From the NCBI RefSeq assembly GCF_001649575.2, contig NC_051450.1, positions 13,741,300 through 13,805,299 of the forward strand: 64,000 nt of DNA. The letters are read 5' to 3'. Origin of the DNA: Kryptolebias marmoratus (taxonomy: Eukaryota; Chordata; Actinopteri; Cyprinodontiformes; Rivulidae). The translations under genes were made by a program, and so were the position numbers. The notes below the pieces were generated by a model that worked only from the letters and a program-made list of their open reading frames with translations, was not told where the DNA came from and made no database searches. Numbering within the stretch: the first letter of the stretch is position 1; each line of letters begins with the position of its first letter. Shown here piece by piece: positions 1 through 44,752 of this stretch.

Positions 1-109
1 GTTTGTCAGAGGTGGGCTCTGTTCTCTCTGTTCCCTCCTTTAGAGACTCAGTATGTTCATTCTAATACTTCTATAAGCTCACCCCCGGGAGCTGGCCACA
101 GTGATCTGC

Positions 110-200
110 TCCCTGATTGGGCACATGGCGTGGCTCACAAGGGCGGGGTTAAAGCTGCACGGATGTTTCATATTCATACTAAGCTTAAATTCATCATCAG
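110..200 (+). promoter_or_regulatory. Candidate promoter upstream of the 542-577 exon
   Basis: An inverted CCAAT box (ATTGG, 116-120) is followed 20 bases later by a GC box (GGGCGGGG, 141-148). These lie about 400 bases before a good splice donor at 578. The spacing fits a promoter feeding a 5'-UTR exon of about 190-577. No TATA box is evident. Inferred from motifs only. Confidence 0.35.
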
Positions 201-541
201 TCCATCAGGTTATTGAGTACTATCAGCAGGAGGAGACTTTACAATTCAGTGGACTTTTTTTTAAGCAGTTGTGACTTTTTGCCTCGTGAAGCAAAGACCC
301 TGCAAACTTCCTCCTCTGCATGTAGTGTGATGGGATACGTCTCCAGTGCTGGCTTCAGACAGAACAGAAGTGGTGGGCTCGCTTGTTTGCAGGACAGATG
401 ATGACCTATGGATGAGCTTGATGTGCCCCCAGCCATCACCCCCTGACCCCGCTCAAACCTGCTCGCGAAACAGACTGCAGGGCTGAAATCTGCTGAGGAG
501 GGGGACTCCTCTCACCACGTTACTGGCCTGCACATGCTGCC

Positions 542-577
542 ATGATCAAACAAAACAAGAATAAAAATGTCTCATGG
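542..577 (+). CDS. cacnb2: Candidate alternative first coding exon of cacnb2 (basic N-terminus)
   Basis: ATG at 542 (gctgccATG, G at -3) opens MIKQNKNKNVSW and runs exactly to a consensus donor, gtaagtgagg, at 578. The exon ends in phase 0, so it can join GSADSY of the common exon at 19693 without a shift. CCAAT and GC boxes lie upstream (116-148). The peptide does not match any mammalian beta-2 N-terminus I recall, so it may be a fish-specific first exon, or a non-coding 5' exon whose ATG fits by chance. The frame agreement alone has a one-in-three chance. Confidence 0.3.
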
Positions 578-3500
578 GTAAGTGAGGTGTGTGAGGATGG
601 GATCAGTATGGCGCCTTGATTGTTTCATTTTTTTCTTAGCAGCTAAATCTGTGACATTTTGCATCATATTGATAAGATTTTCTTGTTCAACAGATTATGT
701 CAAGACTGTACACTATCATTGATTTTTATATATATGTTTTTAAATCCACTAGCTATTCCAAAGAGTGGCTTAGAGGTTTAGATATTATATAACTACAAGC
801 AAGTGCATGCCCATTTTATGAAATCTGCTCACCGGTCTGCTAAAACTGCCTGTGTTATAAGAAATCCAACAAAAGACTTCAAAATGAACTTTTAGAAAAG
901 AAAAAAAACTAACCTGTTTGTTATAAGCAGTAATAAAATCTCAGCAGATATGTCAGCATTTCCTGTCATAATGACACAGGCTTTTTAATTTCTGTGCATC
1001 TGATATCTGATTCTTTGCCAGTGCAGACGGATCAGGGCAGATTATAGTGAGAGTGGCTTTGCCAGGGATGAAATCAGCTACTTGGGAAGACAGTGGTGGG
1101 GGCAGGGAATAGAACATTATAGTATGGAGTTACTGTTTACTACTGACTGCACTTTCTGCTTGTGAACATTTTCTTTATCTGATTTTGTATTTGTTTTACC
1201 AACTCAGTTAAACCCTCTTGTGCAAATACTCACCGTCAGGTAGAAATCAGCTTTATTTATACAGCACCTTTTAATGCAAATACGACCCAAAGTGCTTAAC
1301 AAAGGAAAGCAGACATAAAACAATACTGATAATAAAGCTACATTATATTTCTGTGATGGCCACATTGTTGTCCTCAATGTAAGTGTCTGTGTTTGATGGT
1401 TGAAATACTTATTATTTTGTCCAGTATAGTGTACATGTGCACATGTGCATAGAGATGTACTTATGTGTTTTCCTCCGGAGGGAAACACTGCTCTACTTTC
1501 CATCAACACACCCATATGGCACATATGTCGTGCTGCTGCTTTCTGTGTCCTCACGCTGAATCTGAATGTTCCTGCATGCAAAGAGCTGAAAAGTTAAAAA
1601 CACCCTTACCAATTGAAACAATGAAATGGTTTGCCAATGTCCTTACAATCAGAACATTATTTCTTTTTCTGAAAGATAAAAGGCATATGGGTGTCTGTCT
1701 GTCAGCATATCTCATGAACCACTGGGTGGATTTAAATGAAACTTTCAGAATGTCTTTCCCAGAACATGAAACTTAGGTAGAGTAACTTCATCAATAAAAA
1801 TGAAATAAATTGAACAAAAACCTGACTTACAGTTAGACTCGTGTTTACTTCATATTGGTAAATGTGTTCATTTTATGTGGGCTGGTGGTTGGTGGACTGT
1901 AGACGTAGTTTTTTGTTGTTGATTCTACTATAAGTCACCAAACGTATTAAAAATTAGTTTATTGGGAAAAAAACAATTTGCAGTCAGACAAAAAGCAAGA
2001 CAAAACATTTAACAAACTATGGCTTAATCTTTTGTTTGGTCTCACATTTTTAAGTTCATATTATGCATACGTCATTTTTATTCTAGGGTCAATTTGGTAT
2101 CCTGCAGAAACTTTAGCCTTTTAAATACTACTGCAGCACCTCTGCTATGCGCTGAGCCCAGGTATCCACTTGTCTGTATAATAAGCTTAATGACTTTGAG
2201 GGCCACATTTGTAATCACAGGGATGGGTAGATTAGAACTCCAGATGGTGCTATTACCATCTGACTGTGTGCCTGATAACGGCTGTACAGCTGCAGGAGGT
2301 CACATGTTTTACCACAGTGGTCTTTTCTGCCTCTGCAGCCCAGCTCAGTATCACATTACAAGAAGGCTGAATGTCACCGCTAACTGTTCGATATTGTTGG
2401 AAGTTTTAAGACATGTTTGTCTCTGTGGAGCATGTTTGTGTGGTTCAAGCTGGCTTGGGCTATTTCAGATAGCTGAATTGCCCATGCAACAGATGTCAGA
2501 CTATCAAATTAAAGCCTAATGCCAAGCCAGCTAAAGAGAAACTTCAGGGCAAGCCACACCGCCAAGCTTAAACACTTGACTGTGTTTGTGTGTCTGAATG
2601 TGTGTAAATGTGTCAACTTGTGTCCATGTCTATATATGATCTGCCTCAAAGAGACTCTTGTGTCTGCTTCTCTGAAGCTTGACACTTACTGCTGGAGGAG
2701 TACTTCACTGTGGCCATGTGTCACCTTCTCTGTAGATTTCACCTCAGCAGCAACTCAAGTTGTATTTAAGAGCTACTTGGCAGGCGGCACAGTAGTCCCC
2801 ATTGTTCCTTTTGACTGAGGCAGAGAGGTTGGCTGTTTTATACCAGGCTGCTTGCATCTCTGGGTCATTGTACTCTGAAGGAAAAGAAAAAAAACAAAAA
2901 ACAGGATTTGCATAATTCATTACAGTCGCTGTGGAGCAGACAGGCAACACAGGTGTACCAGCCTTTGTGGGAGAAGGAGCATGTCTAAGAAGCAAAAGGT
3001 AAAAAAACAAAAACATTTAAAAAAAAAATGCAGCTTGTCCTTGCTCCTGTAAATCCTCCACTTACTTCTCTATCCAGAGTTTGCACAAGTTTTGTTTTTG
3101 TGAACTTTTGCCTCATTCATAGTATTTATTTTTTGGAGGGAAATCTTTGCTGGTGGGGTTATTTTGTGTGTGTGACAGCATGAAGCTTTTCTGCAGGAAT
3201 TACACTTAGTTTAGTTTTTCATGGATTGTTACTGGACTATTCTCTCCTTTTAAGTTTGGTTAAACCAGCCTTGCATGCTCAAGGCTTTTCTCTGAAAATC
3301 AACCTGCAGGATCATCTTTCAACTCACACAAGGCCAACAACATAAATATGCAACTGAATCTTCTGTTTGCACAATGATCCAAATACTGTTGTGTAGAATG
3401 ATATAACTTGTCGTTTTTAATACATTAAGACCCATTCCAAAACCTTTTTTGATATTCATATTTCCATATAAGCACTACCTGTGTATGAGTAGCTTTGTAA

Positions 3501-5006
3501 AAGGTTTTTGTTTTGCTTGCTTTACATTGCAGTTTCTGTGTTTTAGTTTTTATGGGACTTGTAATTTATAACCATATTTTGAGGCTTTTCAAAACTAAAC
3601 TGGAGTGTAAAGATTAGATCTACATCAGAAACTAATGAATCATCGTGTGGTCCTGATTTTGAATTTTATTAAATTTAGCCCAAGTTTTCACATACTTAAT
3701 TTTTTTCCTTTTTGTTTGTTTTTAAAGGTTAGTGTAAGCTGAGAAATTGCAGGACAAACCCCATGGGTATAAATGTCACACTGCTCATGTGGTCTCATGA
3801 GTGCATGAGATAAAGGCGATTTACCCCACAGAAACATTGCTCTAAACCTTTAAACATCTTTGCTGATCATGCAGGAATTTACCAAATCTTCTCCATTAAT
3901 ATAATGAATATTGTTTTCCTGTTTCCAGCATAATACTAACAAAAACTTAATTAAGTGGTCACTTTAGTTCTGTTAAAAATGTTTTAAAAATACTCAATTT
4001 AGGCTACCAGTATTAAGGACAAAAAAAGAATCTCTTTTCAGCTTTTGTTTCGTGTCAGTCATTTCTTCTACACTAAATCCTTGATAAGTTGAAAGGCTGA
4101 AGCAGATTTAAATCTTCTTACTCCGAGAAGCAATTTTTTACAGAGAGTCCGAGGATCAACAAGCAATCACCTCTGAGGGTGTTTCTGTGTGCAGTTTGGA
4201 ACGTGGCCTCTTGACCATGAAGATTCAGAGAAATATTTGTCTCTTTACTGATTTGCCAAAGCAGGTTTACTGCGGTGAAGTCACACGCATCCATACAGGT
4301 GGCTGTGAATGACACTACACTGTGTGTCTGTGAGTCAGAGAAAAGTTAATGTTGTAATGAAGTGAATCGTCAGGCTTCTAAATATGAACCAGACACCAAG
4401 TGTTTTTGTCTTTAGAAAAGAAAAAGCATGACTGTTCTGCAAACAAAAGTCAAATCTGAAAGGAATTATGTTTTTTTTTTATTTTTTGTTTTGATATTAT
4501 TATTATTTTTTAACTTATGTCAGCTGATTTCTGTTTCCCTTTACTGTCCTGGCCAGACAAATGGAGGGTAAAGGTTGTGAAAGGCAGGAAAATTAAACAT
4601 GGCAACATCTTCATTGACCAAAATTAACCTAAACCCCTATGTGTTAAATCAGCAGGTATTGGGCTAAAAACAGACTGTTTGTCACTTTGTTCACCATATT
4701 CTTTCACCATCTGGTTGAGACAATGGCTGCATTTTCCTTTTGGTAAAGTTTTGCTGTATCACAACTTGCGTCACCCTCTGCTTTCCTGACCCCTGCATGA
4801 CTGTATTGGTCACAACAGTCCTAGTTTGCCATTTGAAGAGTTTTTCCTATGACTCCATGTGGAACAGCCGATGTGTTGATGTGTTCAGCGAGCCAGAAGT
4901 GACTCAGTTAGCACCATACGAAGCACCACAGCCACTAGACGTTGCAAACAGTTGTACAAGTCAGCAATTCAGAAATCATCAAGTGTTTGCGCCCTCTGAG
5001 CTCGTG
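578..5006 (+). other. Non-coding stretch (5' region or intron of cacnb2)
   Basis: AT-rich sequence with stop codons in all frames. I see no conserved coding segment. It holds one probable interspersed-repeat scrap (1251-1304) and an alternating purine-pyrimidine run near 1430-1452. Confidence 0.6.
1251..1304. repeat. Possible interspersed repeat fragment
   Basis: The segment starting ctttatttatacagcacctt and ending aaagtgcttaacaaag resembles a short motif found in many copies in fish genomes (TTTATATAGCACCTTTC...CAAAGTGCTTTACA). The copy is isolated and I cannot assign a family. A repeat-library match would be needed. Confidence 0.35.
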
Positions 5007-5024
5007 ATGTTCATTCCCTCTGAC

Positions 5025-36594
<31,570 letters not shown>

Positions 36595-38280
36595 AAGTCC
36601 TGCTGAAGCCCCCGTGGACTCCTCTCACAGAGCATTCTGTTCTCCCATCATGCTGCTAGACCCTAAAGCATCCTGTTTATGGCCACCTCTTTGTAAATTC
36701 TCCGTCTTTTACAAGATTTTGATTAAATAGATAAAAAATATAAATATATAAATACATATGTGTGTATCTATGCATAGACATTACGTGTGGATATGCATGA
36801 ATATTCTAAAATATGCATATTTTCAACCTTTGTTTGATAAAGCATGACACAAAGCAGAATTTTTTCTGTACTGAGCTGTGCTTTCTGTGATTAGCATTAT
36901 AATTTTTATTATTTTTAATAAGTTTTATTGCTTGCCATCACTTGAATGATTTGTGACTTCAGACTACGGCACGGGTTTAGTGGCCATCATAGTTTGATGC
37001 TGTAATTGCAGATTTGTTTGGCAGTTTGGGAAATTTGCTTTCTTAGCTTTAAACCCAGTTTTTAAATTTATAAAGTTCACTCTAATGCAATCAAGGTTGA
37101 TGCTGTTTTTGGCGAGCTGTACATTCAACTTCCTGACCATTTCTATGTATTTTTACATTAATACAGTGTTTTTATTGTTCTGTCTGACAGCCTACCCAAA
37201 CGTTTTGAAGGAGCTTTAAAATCAGTTATGTAGCTGAGTCAAAATCTCAGCGAAACCTTCATGATTCAGGGCACAACTTGGTTCGACTGCATTATTTTTT
37301 AAAAAGTTTTGCCGACAAAACGAGGTGCAGTAAGTGGATCAAAATCAGCTGTGACAGCCAGAAGCAAGACAGCTTATCATAGCATTCAGAAGAATGACAG
37401 AGTAAAAGCAAAACTCCAAATGCTAATGAATGCTACTCTAATTTGTGTTTTTATTGGAGGGTTTAGTCAGCCTGATACTGTCGAACCTGTTTCATTTCTG
37501 GGACACGTTTGAGACCAGTCCTATTCACTCAGCAGGAAAGTATTTTTCCCAAAGTGTCAAACTACACCTTTAATTTTATGTTCTTTCTTAAATTCTGTAT
37601 CCACAGTTTTAAACATTTGGTTTCAACATATTTCTGCCTCCTTTTGGTCTTGCCTTACAAGACAAACAAGCTCAACAATGTCTTCTCCAACATGCAGTAC
37701 TGTTCTTTGTATGGGTCCAGAAACATTTTTCTAACATTGGTACACTCTTTTTGTCCCGCACTTTTTTGTTGTTTCACACTCGTTTCAAGTGGAAACTGTT
37801 TGATATGACGTTCAGCTCTCAGAAAACCTCATTCTGGTTCATCTTTTATCAAGTCTGACCCGTTTTCTGATGAATGTTGTTTGATTCCCACCTGAACTCC
37901 CACTTCTTACAGTACAAAGAATGTCAACTACATTAAATTTTGGTTGGTTCATTTAAAAATGAAATATTCATTTGTAAAAAAAACAAAAACCTCAAACTAT
38001 TTAAAATGTGTACCAGATTTTTTTTTTAATCCTCCATCTGTTCTCTGTCCTGACACATGAGATTATTTAAAACAAATCAGCAGTTTAGGATTTAAGAGCT
38101 TCCACCTGCTCTGCTGAAAAGTTGAGTGATTTCATGTACTGATACTAAAAATCTGACTTTATTTTTTTTTTTTTACCTTGACTCATTGCACTCAGCTCCC
38201 CTTTTTACGCACCGGCCCCCATGTTCTTTGTCTTTACCTGACAAGTGTAATTATAAATAAAATTATTTCTATGCTGCATT
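36595..38280 (+). other. cacnb2: cacnb2 3' untranslated region with polyadenylation signals
   Basis: Non-coding after the stop. An ATTAAA at about 36722 could serve an early site. The stronger AATAAA at 38256-38261 probably ends the long transcript. No conserved element is recognised. Confidence 0.55.
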
Positions 38281-39431
38281 TGTAGCTCTACAGATTTTAT
38301 AACCGTGCACACGTGTGTACATGACGCCCAAATATAAGGAATAAAGTTGGCGGCAAAGAACCAGCGCGCCAGGAGGAGATTTTGATGTGTGCTTTGTCAG
38401 AAGCCTCAGACACAGGAGGTTTGCGAAGTCTATAAATAGTCATGAGAAACTCTGCTGAAAAATTGAGGTAGACTCACCGACCTGCCTGCTGAGTCGCCAT
38501 GACAACCTCGACATCAATGACAATACTGAAGGGGATGCATCTAAAATAGAAAGTTGCTTCTTCACACACAGCTGCTGCCAAAACAAAGAGGTCCTCCCAG
38601 AGATGCAGCCGAACTGATGTTTTTATTGTCAAAACAGGCCAGCTTTCTTTTTTTTTTCCTTTAGATTTATAAAATACCGTCTAACCAGTTTTTTTTTGTA
38701 ATAGTTAAAAAACGATAAAAAGAGCCAAAAATAAAATGGATTTCGTATAGAATGAGTTTTATTTGATGACAAAAACAGTGCTGTAAAAACCTAATTTACA
38801 GCAGAATGTCTTGGCCTGATAGCGTGAGTATTTTAGAAAGCTGTAATTAAATAATCTTCTGTTTATAAAGAAATAAATCAAATGAGATCATCTTTAGTCA
38901 GCCGGGTGTTTGCAGACAGCCATGACAAAAAGCTCATTTTTAAATGAAAAGAATGTGGCTTCCCTCTGGTGATTGCTGTGACTTTAACACCAGAATCAGA
39001 CGTGCTAATTAGACATCCCGGTTGTTTTCAGCACTGCTAAACACCCTAAATTGTTAATACCTCTTATGACCTCTTTCTGCACACTACTTCCTGATCTCTC
39101 CGCTCCCAGATCCTGCGAATCCACCATCACCATGGCAGCTGTGTCGTCACTGTTGTTATGGCGACCCAAGCACTGCTGCATTCACCAGCACTCATTCAGT
39201 GCACCCCCACCCCATCCATCCCTCTCCTGCCCCGCGGTCTTTATAAAGCTTATCCCTATATGGCCTGCAGTTTCAGAGAGCAGCTGTTAAGAGGCAGAAG
39301 GAGTGAGATTTTTTTTTTTTGTGTGTGTCAGCGCCGGCCCGTCAAAGCACACACAGTGTCGTAATGTAAACACCACATTTCCCGTCTCGTAGTCTCAAGC
39401 GAGGACAGCGTCGAGGAAACACGCCCTCCGG
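38281..39431. other. Convergent intergenic region and nsun6 3' UTR
   Basis: cacnb2 (+) and nsun6 (-) point at each other here. A minus-strand AATAAA (TTTATT on +, 38758-38763) could end nsun6, giving about 0.7 kb of 3' UTR. No ORF here is supported. Confidence 0.4.
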
Positions 39432-42400
39432 TCAGATTTTCAGGAACTTGGCAATGAAAAAGCCGATCGTGTCCCTGTCTGCTCTGCAGGCGAGGGGGGC
39501 TGTCGTGTCTGTCTGCTCCCAGCTCAGCTCAGGTCTGAACCTCTGGAGGAGGCGCAGCTGCTCCGCTGACAGGCCGGCTCCCAGCATGCCCTCTGCACCG
39601 ATGTGAGGCTCCTGAGAAAGACAGAAACATTAACCTGTGACATCTCTTTATAATTCAGAACACAGTTTGTTAATATTCCTCTCTTTTTTTCTTTTTACCT
39701 GTGGCTGCAGTGTGAGGTAAGGGAAGGTCTTGAGGGCCCAGGCTACCTGCTCCTCGTTCTCTGCTAGCGTCACCGTGCAGGTGCTGTAGACCAAAACCCC
39801 ACCTTTCTTTACCAGCTGAACCGCCTGCAGGAACATAAAAAAAACGTATTTTTAAAAACAAAAAGCAGCTATAATTAAAGCTTTATAGTGATGTAACAGA
39901 AAAGCGGCTGCCTGGGATGATAAAGTCTCCTGTAGGCTTTAGGATAATCCTGATTTTCAAGCCTGCAACTTTATTGTTCTTATTCTCTTTCATTATGCAA
40001 TATTTTTCAACAGAAGCAAACAAATGTGCAAGTTCTCACTCTCCGAGTCTTTTCTAATGTAAAACGAGATAATGCTGAAGTACTGTATTCGGGAAAGAAA
40101 ATGACTCATTTGTGCCTCTTGTGGATACTGAAGCAAAAACCTCTTTACAAAGTTAGTTTGTTTTCAGCCCTCCAGGCGGCAGTATTACCCCCATTTAGTT
40201 CAGTGTAACAAAAAATGTAAAGAAAATGCTGCAATCATAAAATGGAACTGGACATCTGATTTAAATAAAGTCTCTATTGCTCAGTAAGATCAAATTATTA
40301 TAATTAATACTAATGAAACATTCATAGAATAAATGTGCATCAATACAGTCAGTTTTTATCTGCAGTTAAAGGTGCATGTCAATAATTTTACAAAAATCTT
40401 AATTAAAAAAAAAAACTATTAGCATTGCAAAACCACTGCCAAAGATCTAACTTGACTTAATTCAGACACACAAATAAATGTACTAAAACTACCAATGAAA
40501 AACTCTGGAAAAACACAACTGGTACTTTGTTTTAGGGGCACTCAAATCAGAAAATATCTTGTTTATGGAGGAGTTCCGATTTGCCACAGATGCAGCAGCA
40601 TCAGCTTAGAAAAGACTGAGTCAATGTCCACATCTGTACTTCCACCTATAATCCCCACCCAACTTTGACTTCAAATCTTACTGTATTCGTTGTATCTTAT
40701 AAATGAGGCCAAAACTACAGTATTTGCTTTTTTTCCTATAAACGACAAAGTCACCAGCAGGTATATTGTTCACCTAAGAAAGAAAATAATGACTAAGTTA
40801 CTAGAATCTGATCTTTTTGTACAACAGCTCTCCCTTGCCTCAAGCTGCCTGTCCAATGCTGCCACCTACAGGCTGAAGCGACACACTGCCAGTTCGTCAA
40901 ACCAACAGCAGTAAAACAAAAGATGAGAGGAAGTGTTTTATCAGTGTCAAATAAAAACCTACAGCATGAAACAACTTGCGCTGCAGTGGCGGGTAGGAGC
41001 AGGTCTCCTTGAGGCTCCAGGTGCAGGACATGCTGGGTCTCTGTCCGAGACTGCTGCAGGGGGCGTCCAGCAGGACCCGGTCAAAGCTCTCTGGAGGGAA
41101 AGGGGGTCCTGGAGTATTTACAGAAACACAGCTGATAGTCAGTCACTTCCTGCAGCCACTGAAAAAAGGCCTAAAGATACTGTTTGGTACCTTCGGTTTC
41201 CTGTGATGGGTCGTCACTCACAGCCCGAACGCTGTTGAAACAATAAGCTTTGATGCTTTGCAAATGCAGCAGTTGTGCATTTTGACGAATCTGGTCGACC
41301 TTGTTTCGGATTCGGTCCAAGGCCACAACTTCTCCCTACGTGGGACAGGGCAACATTAATCAGGTAAGAAAATGTACAGGTGGAGTAGAAAAAAAGACTA
41401 ATCAGATACTTGAGTAAAAGTACTAATATTCATATTTATACAGCTGTCCTTATTTAAATAAACTAAACCCTGCATTTAGGAGAACATTAGATATTAAACA
41501 TAAAATGCATGGATCTTGTGTTTGTATGAGGTCAACAAGCAACCAAATTGGTCCTATAAAAGGTGAAAACACAAGCATCTTTTTCAGACTCATTTTTGAC
41601 ATGGGTCCTTCTGAAATTAAGCAAAACTGGTACCTGATCGCCCATGAGAGCAGCTATGTGGCATGTCTTCCCTCCCGGTGCAGCGCACATATCCAGGATC
41701 CGTTCTCCCGGTTGAGGCCCGAGCACGTGTCCCACAACCACAGAGGGGAGGTTCTGCAAAACATGGATTCGTAACAGCTTAGACTAATTCCAGGTAATAC
41801 CCAAAATCATCATTTTAAAATGGAGTCAGGAAGCTGTGTTTAAGTCGAGTCAAATTTCATCCACGTTTACCACATAAACAATTAATAGATTCTGACAGGT
41901 ATACCTGTAAGAAGACCAGGCTCGGCAGGATGCCATCGAAGGAGGGACTCCGGTAAAGTGGTTCCACCATCCGAACACCAACACCTCTGAAGTGACACAC
42001 AAAACAGCTTACTCCTGATATAATTTGTTGTCCAGACACGGACAGTGTGGAGGACAGTGTGCTGAGCACCCCTCTGCTGCTAGATTTAGGATCCTGGGAC
42101 CAGCTAAGAAAAATCATAATGAATCCATCATTATTTATCTTTTTCTTATATTTCTAATACAAAGAAATGAAAGATTAAAATTGAAATTATTACACTGAGG
42201 GTTTAATTTGTCTTGAAGTGATGACATTAAAAAGGCCACATTAATTTATTACCTCACTTTTAATTGTCTCACAATAACTGTCTAAGCTTTAAATAGTAAA
42301 AATGAAATTGCAGAAGAAGAAAAAAAGCATTTTCCTTATACTATATATATTTTGAAGAAATATCTCTTGTAACTAATGATGTAAAATTCTCTGTATAAGC

Positions 42401-43758
42401 TATCATCTCTCTAAACTCTCCTCCTGAGATGTTCATTCTGCTCTGATAGAACCAGAACAGAGTGTGAGATTCCAAAATAAGTCAAGAAATTATGTTTTAG
42501 TGCGCAAAAGGAAAAGTCTGGACTAGAATCGAGGCGTTTCATGTATGTAACAGTGAGAAATCCTAAAACACACAAAGCTTCAACCCACTCTGAAGGCTTT
42601 CAGTAAAACCTTAACTTGAGTCTACCTGGGAGGTTCATCTGCGCAGAAGATGCTCGAACGATCAATTTCGGCAACTCCATTTCCCACAAACACCTTGTTT
42701 CCCTGGAAACTAAAGGCTCCTCGAGTGCATCTTCCCTCCAGATCGAAAGAGACGGACACAACGTCTCCAACCTTCATGACTGAGGACACGAACAGAAGAG
42801 CGTTAACAGAATATAAACTAAATCTTTAAACTGATACAAGAGGATATGAACAAATGCACATGTCTCACACTTGGGGCAGGCGATGATCCCTGGAGGGAAG
42901 ACGTGAGCCCCTCTCAGCACAGCACTGCCACACTGAGCGCCCACCACCACCTCTGAGCTGAGCTGCGTCACAGGTCTGAGGTTGCAGAGGAACACATATA
43001 GTTACAGTTTGGTTAAACCTGTCCTTGTGGTTGGGGACGAACTGTGTTTCTGCACATGTAAGTCTGCAGTCATTTCAGCAGAAACAAGTTCCAGCATTCC
43101 TCTCATACCTCGGGCCATCAACAGGAAGTAGCAGAACATCGTCAACACGTGGATGTGTAACAATCTGAATCTCCTCTGCTGGCGAGCTGCACGCCTGCTC
43201 CTTTGAAAGCAACAATGACGACTCTGGTGAACACTTTTCCACAGCAGTGACGCATCGACAGAAAGGCCGTCTGCTCTGCTCACCTTCTTCAGCTCCCCTC
43301 GCAGCTTCTCCCTGATCTCCTCCAGAGGAGCCAGATGTGTGCTGGCTCGCACACATGTGTGCGAAGGCGGGTGGGACAAACACAGGAGCAGCTTCTGGAA
43401 GCGTTGCTCCGCCTCCTGGTGACCCACAGCAGCCAACACCTGAAGCATTCAAGAGACAGGTGATGAAAAACATGTACTTTCAAAATTTGATTACATAAAA
43501 CTGTGACAAAATAGGCGGCAAATAACAAAAAATACTCTATATCCATGTATTTCTGGTTTTATTAGTAGTTTGTTTGTTTGGTTTTTTTTTTTTGCTTGAA
43601 GTTGTCTTAGTTTTAGTATATTTTAGTTTCCACTCTTGCTGTTCAATTTTCTAGACCAGCATGTCCATTCAAGAAACCCCTACCTCTTTGTTTAGGAACA
43701 CACTTCGAAGATATTCAGTCACTTCAGGCTTCAGGGAAATTCTTGGAAAGATTGACAT
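39432..43758 (-). CDS. nsun6: tRNA (cytosine(72)-C(5))-methyltransferase NSUN6
   Basis: SAM-dependent RNA cytosine-5 methyltransferase that in mammals modifies C72 of tRNA-Cys and tRNA-Thr and some mRNA sites. Eleven coding exons in transcript order, + coordinates: 43684-43758, 43284-43439, 43109-43200, 42869-42975, 42626-42779, 41905-41986, 41634-41753, 41191-41335, 40963-41090, 39699-39824 and 39432-39611. They total 1365 nt, giving 454 residues (human 469). The start MSIFPRISLKPEV matches human MSIFPKISLRPEV. The PUA domain lies at about 109-200 (VVGAQCGSAVLRGAHV). SAM motif DMCAAPGGKT is at 243-252. Motif IV is DAPCSS with Cys322, and motif VI is YSTCT with the catalytic Cys369. The end is TIGFFIAKFLKI. 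Both catalytic-motif cysteines are intact. It is head to head with arl5b, as in human 10p12. Confidence 0.96.
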
Positions 43759-43778
43759 TTTCCCCGCGTCTAGCGAAA

Positions 43779-44300
43779 CCTGAGTATGTTCAAAGACATG
43801 TTGGCAGTCAATAAAAAAGCAGGATCAGCAGAATGTTGGACAGATAAAAACAATCTTTGAATAAGACCTAACCAGATCTTACTGAAGTATGTTTATTTTT
43901 TCTTTGCAACATATTTCCACACAATTGCAAACAGGTCTTCACGTGCATCATGTTAATGGGATAAATTTATTTATGCAGTTATTAATAACCTGTTAGTTTT
44001 ATTCAGTGCATGCATCTTATTCAGTTTTGTTTACTTTAAAAACCACCAACTTCTTGAACAAATAACATTTAAATTAAACCTTACAACAAACGTTTCCGTA
44101 AAAACTGCTCTGACCGGTTCAACAAGTCTTCTTACAAACATTTCTATATCTTAAAGTGTGACACTGACCGCATTTTTAAGAACGTATTTTTAATAAAAGA
44201 GTATTTTTTCCGTCCTGAAGTACTTACAGCATTTTACAGCTTTGGTCGCTACTGCCGCTAATACTTCCGCTGACATCACTACCTAGGTCACATGACACAT
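43779..44300 (-). promoter_or_regulatory. nsun6: nsun6 5' non-coding exon, promoter and splice-spanning uORF
   Basis: On the minus strand a 5'-UTR exon ends at + 44228 with donor gtaagt. The next exon starts at + 43779 after atactcag. The spliced leader creates a tiny uORF: ATGCT from the first exon joins GTTTCGCTAG to read Met-Leu-Phe-Arg-stop, 10 nt before the main ATG. Upstream, an ETS-like ACTTCCG (on +, near 44260) and the E-box GTCACATGAC (44287-44296) mark the likely promoter. Confidence 0.5.
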
Positions 44301-44540
44301 GAAGAACTGTAGAAGAAATGTATTTTTTTTGCTTTTTTCAAGGTTTTCCTGAACATTTTGGTAAATGTAGACTTTACGAAATACTTCACTAAAGTTGTTT
44401 TTTTTTACTTTGTCTTTTCGATTCATGTTCAAGATTTTTTTCCACGCAAAATGTGTTTATCCCTGTCAATAAACAAAAACTCATAGCAAATGCGGTGGTA
44501 GTATTTTACTGTGCACATACTGTAAACACACATCAAACAG

Positions 44541-44571
<31 letters not shown>

Positions 44572-44750
44572 GCAGTCAATCATCAACATGACAATTAAAA
44601 AAATTAAATAAAACATCAAAATAATTGTATTAAAAAGTGTGAATTTAGCCATAAATGCTCCTGAATTAAAATAAAAAGGATTTATCTCCTGTGTTTCTAT
44701 AAATCTATCCATAAACAGGATTAGTTCGTTTTCCAAATAAACAGAAAAAA
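44301..44750. other. Intergenic region between nsun6 and arl5b
   Basis: AT-rich spacer between two divergent promoters, holding a (TA)n tract at 44541-44564. No coding potential is seen. Confidence 0.6.
44541..44564. repeat. (TA)n microsatellite
   Basis: About twelve TA dinucleotides in the nsun6-arl5b spacer. Confidence 0.85.
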
Positions 44751-44752
44751 AA

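Noticed and set aside
213..401. 62-residue ORF near the left edge
   Set aside because: No family similarity or conserved pattern; it lies in the probable 5' UTR of the 542-577 exon.
1430..1452. Alternating purine-pyrimidine run (tgtgcacatgtgca) as a Z-DNA or regulatory element
   Set aside because: Too short and too common in fish introns to support a functional claim.
1204..1581. 125-residue minus-strand ORF
   Set aside because: No recognisable domain, no splice or start context, and it overlaps a repeat scrap.
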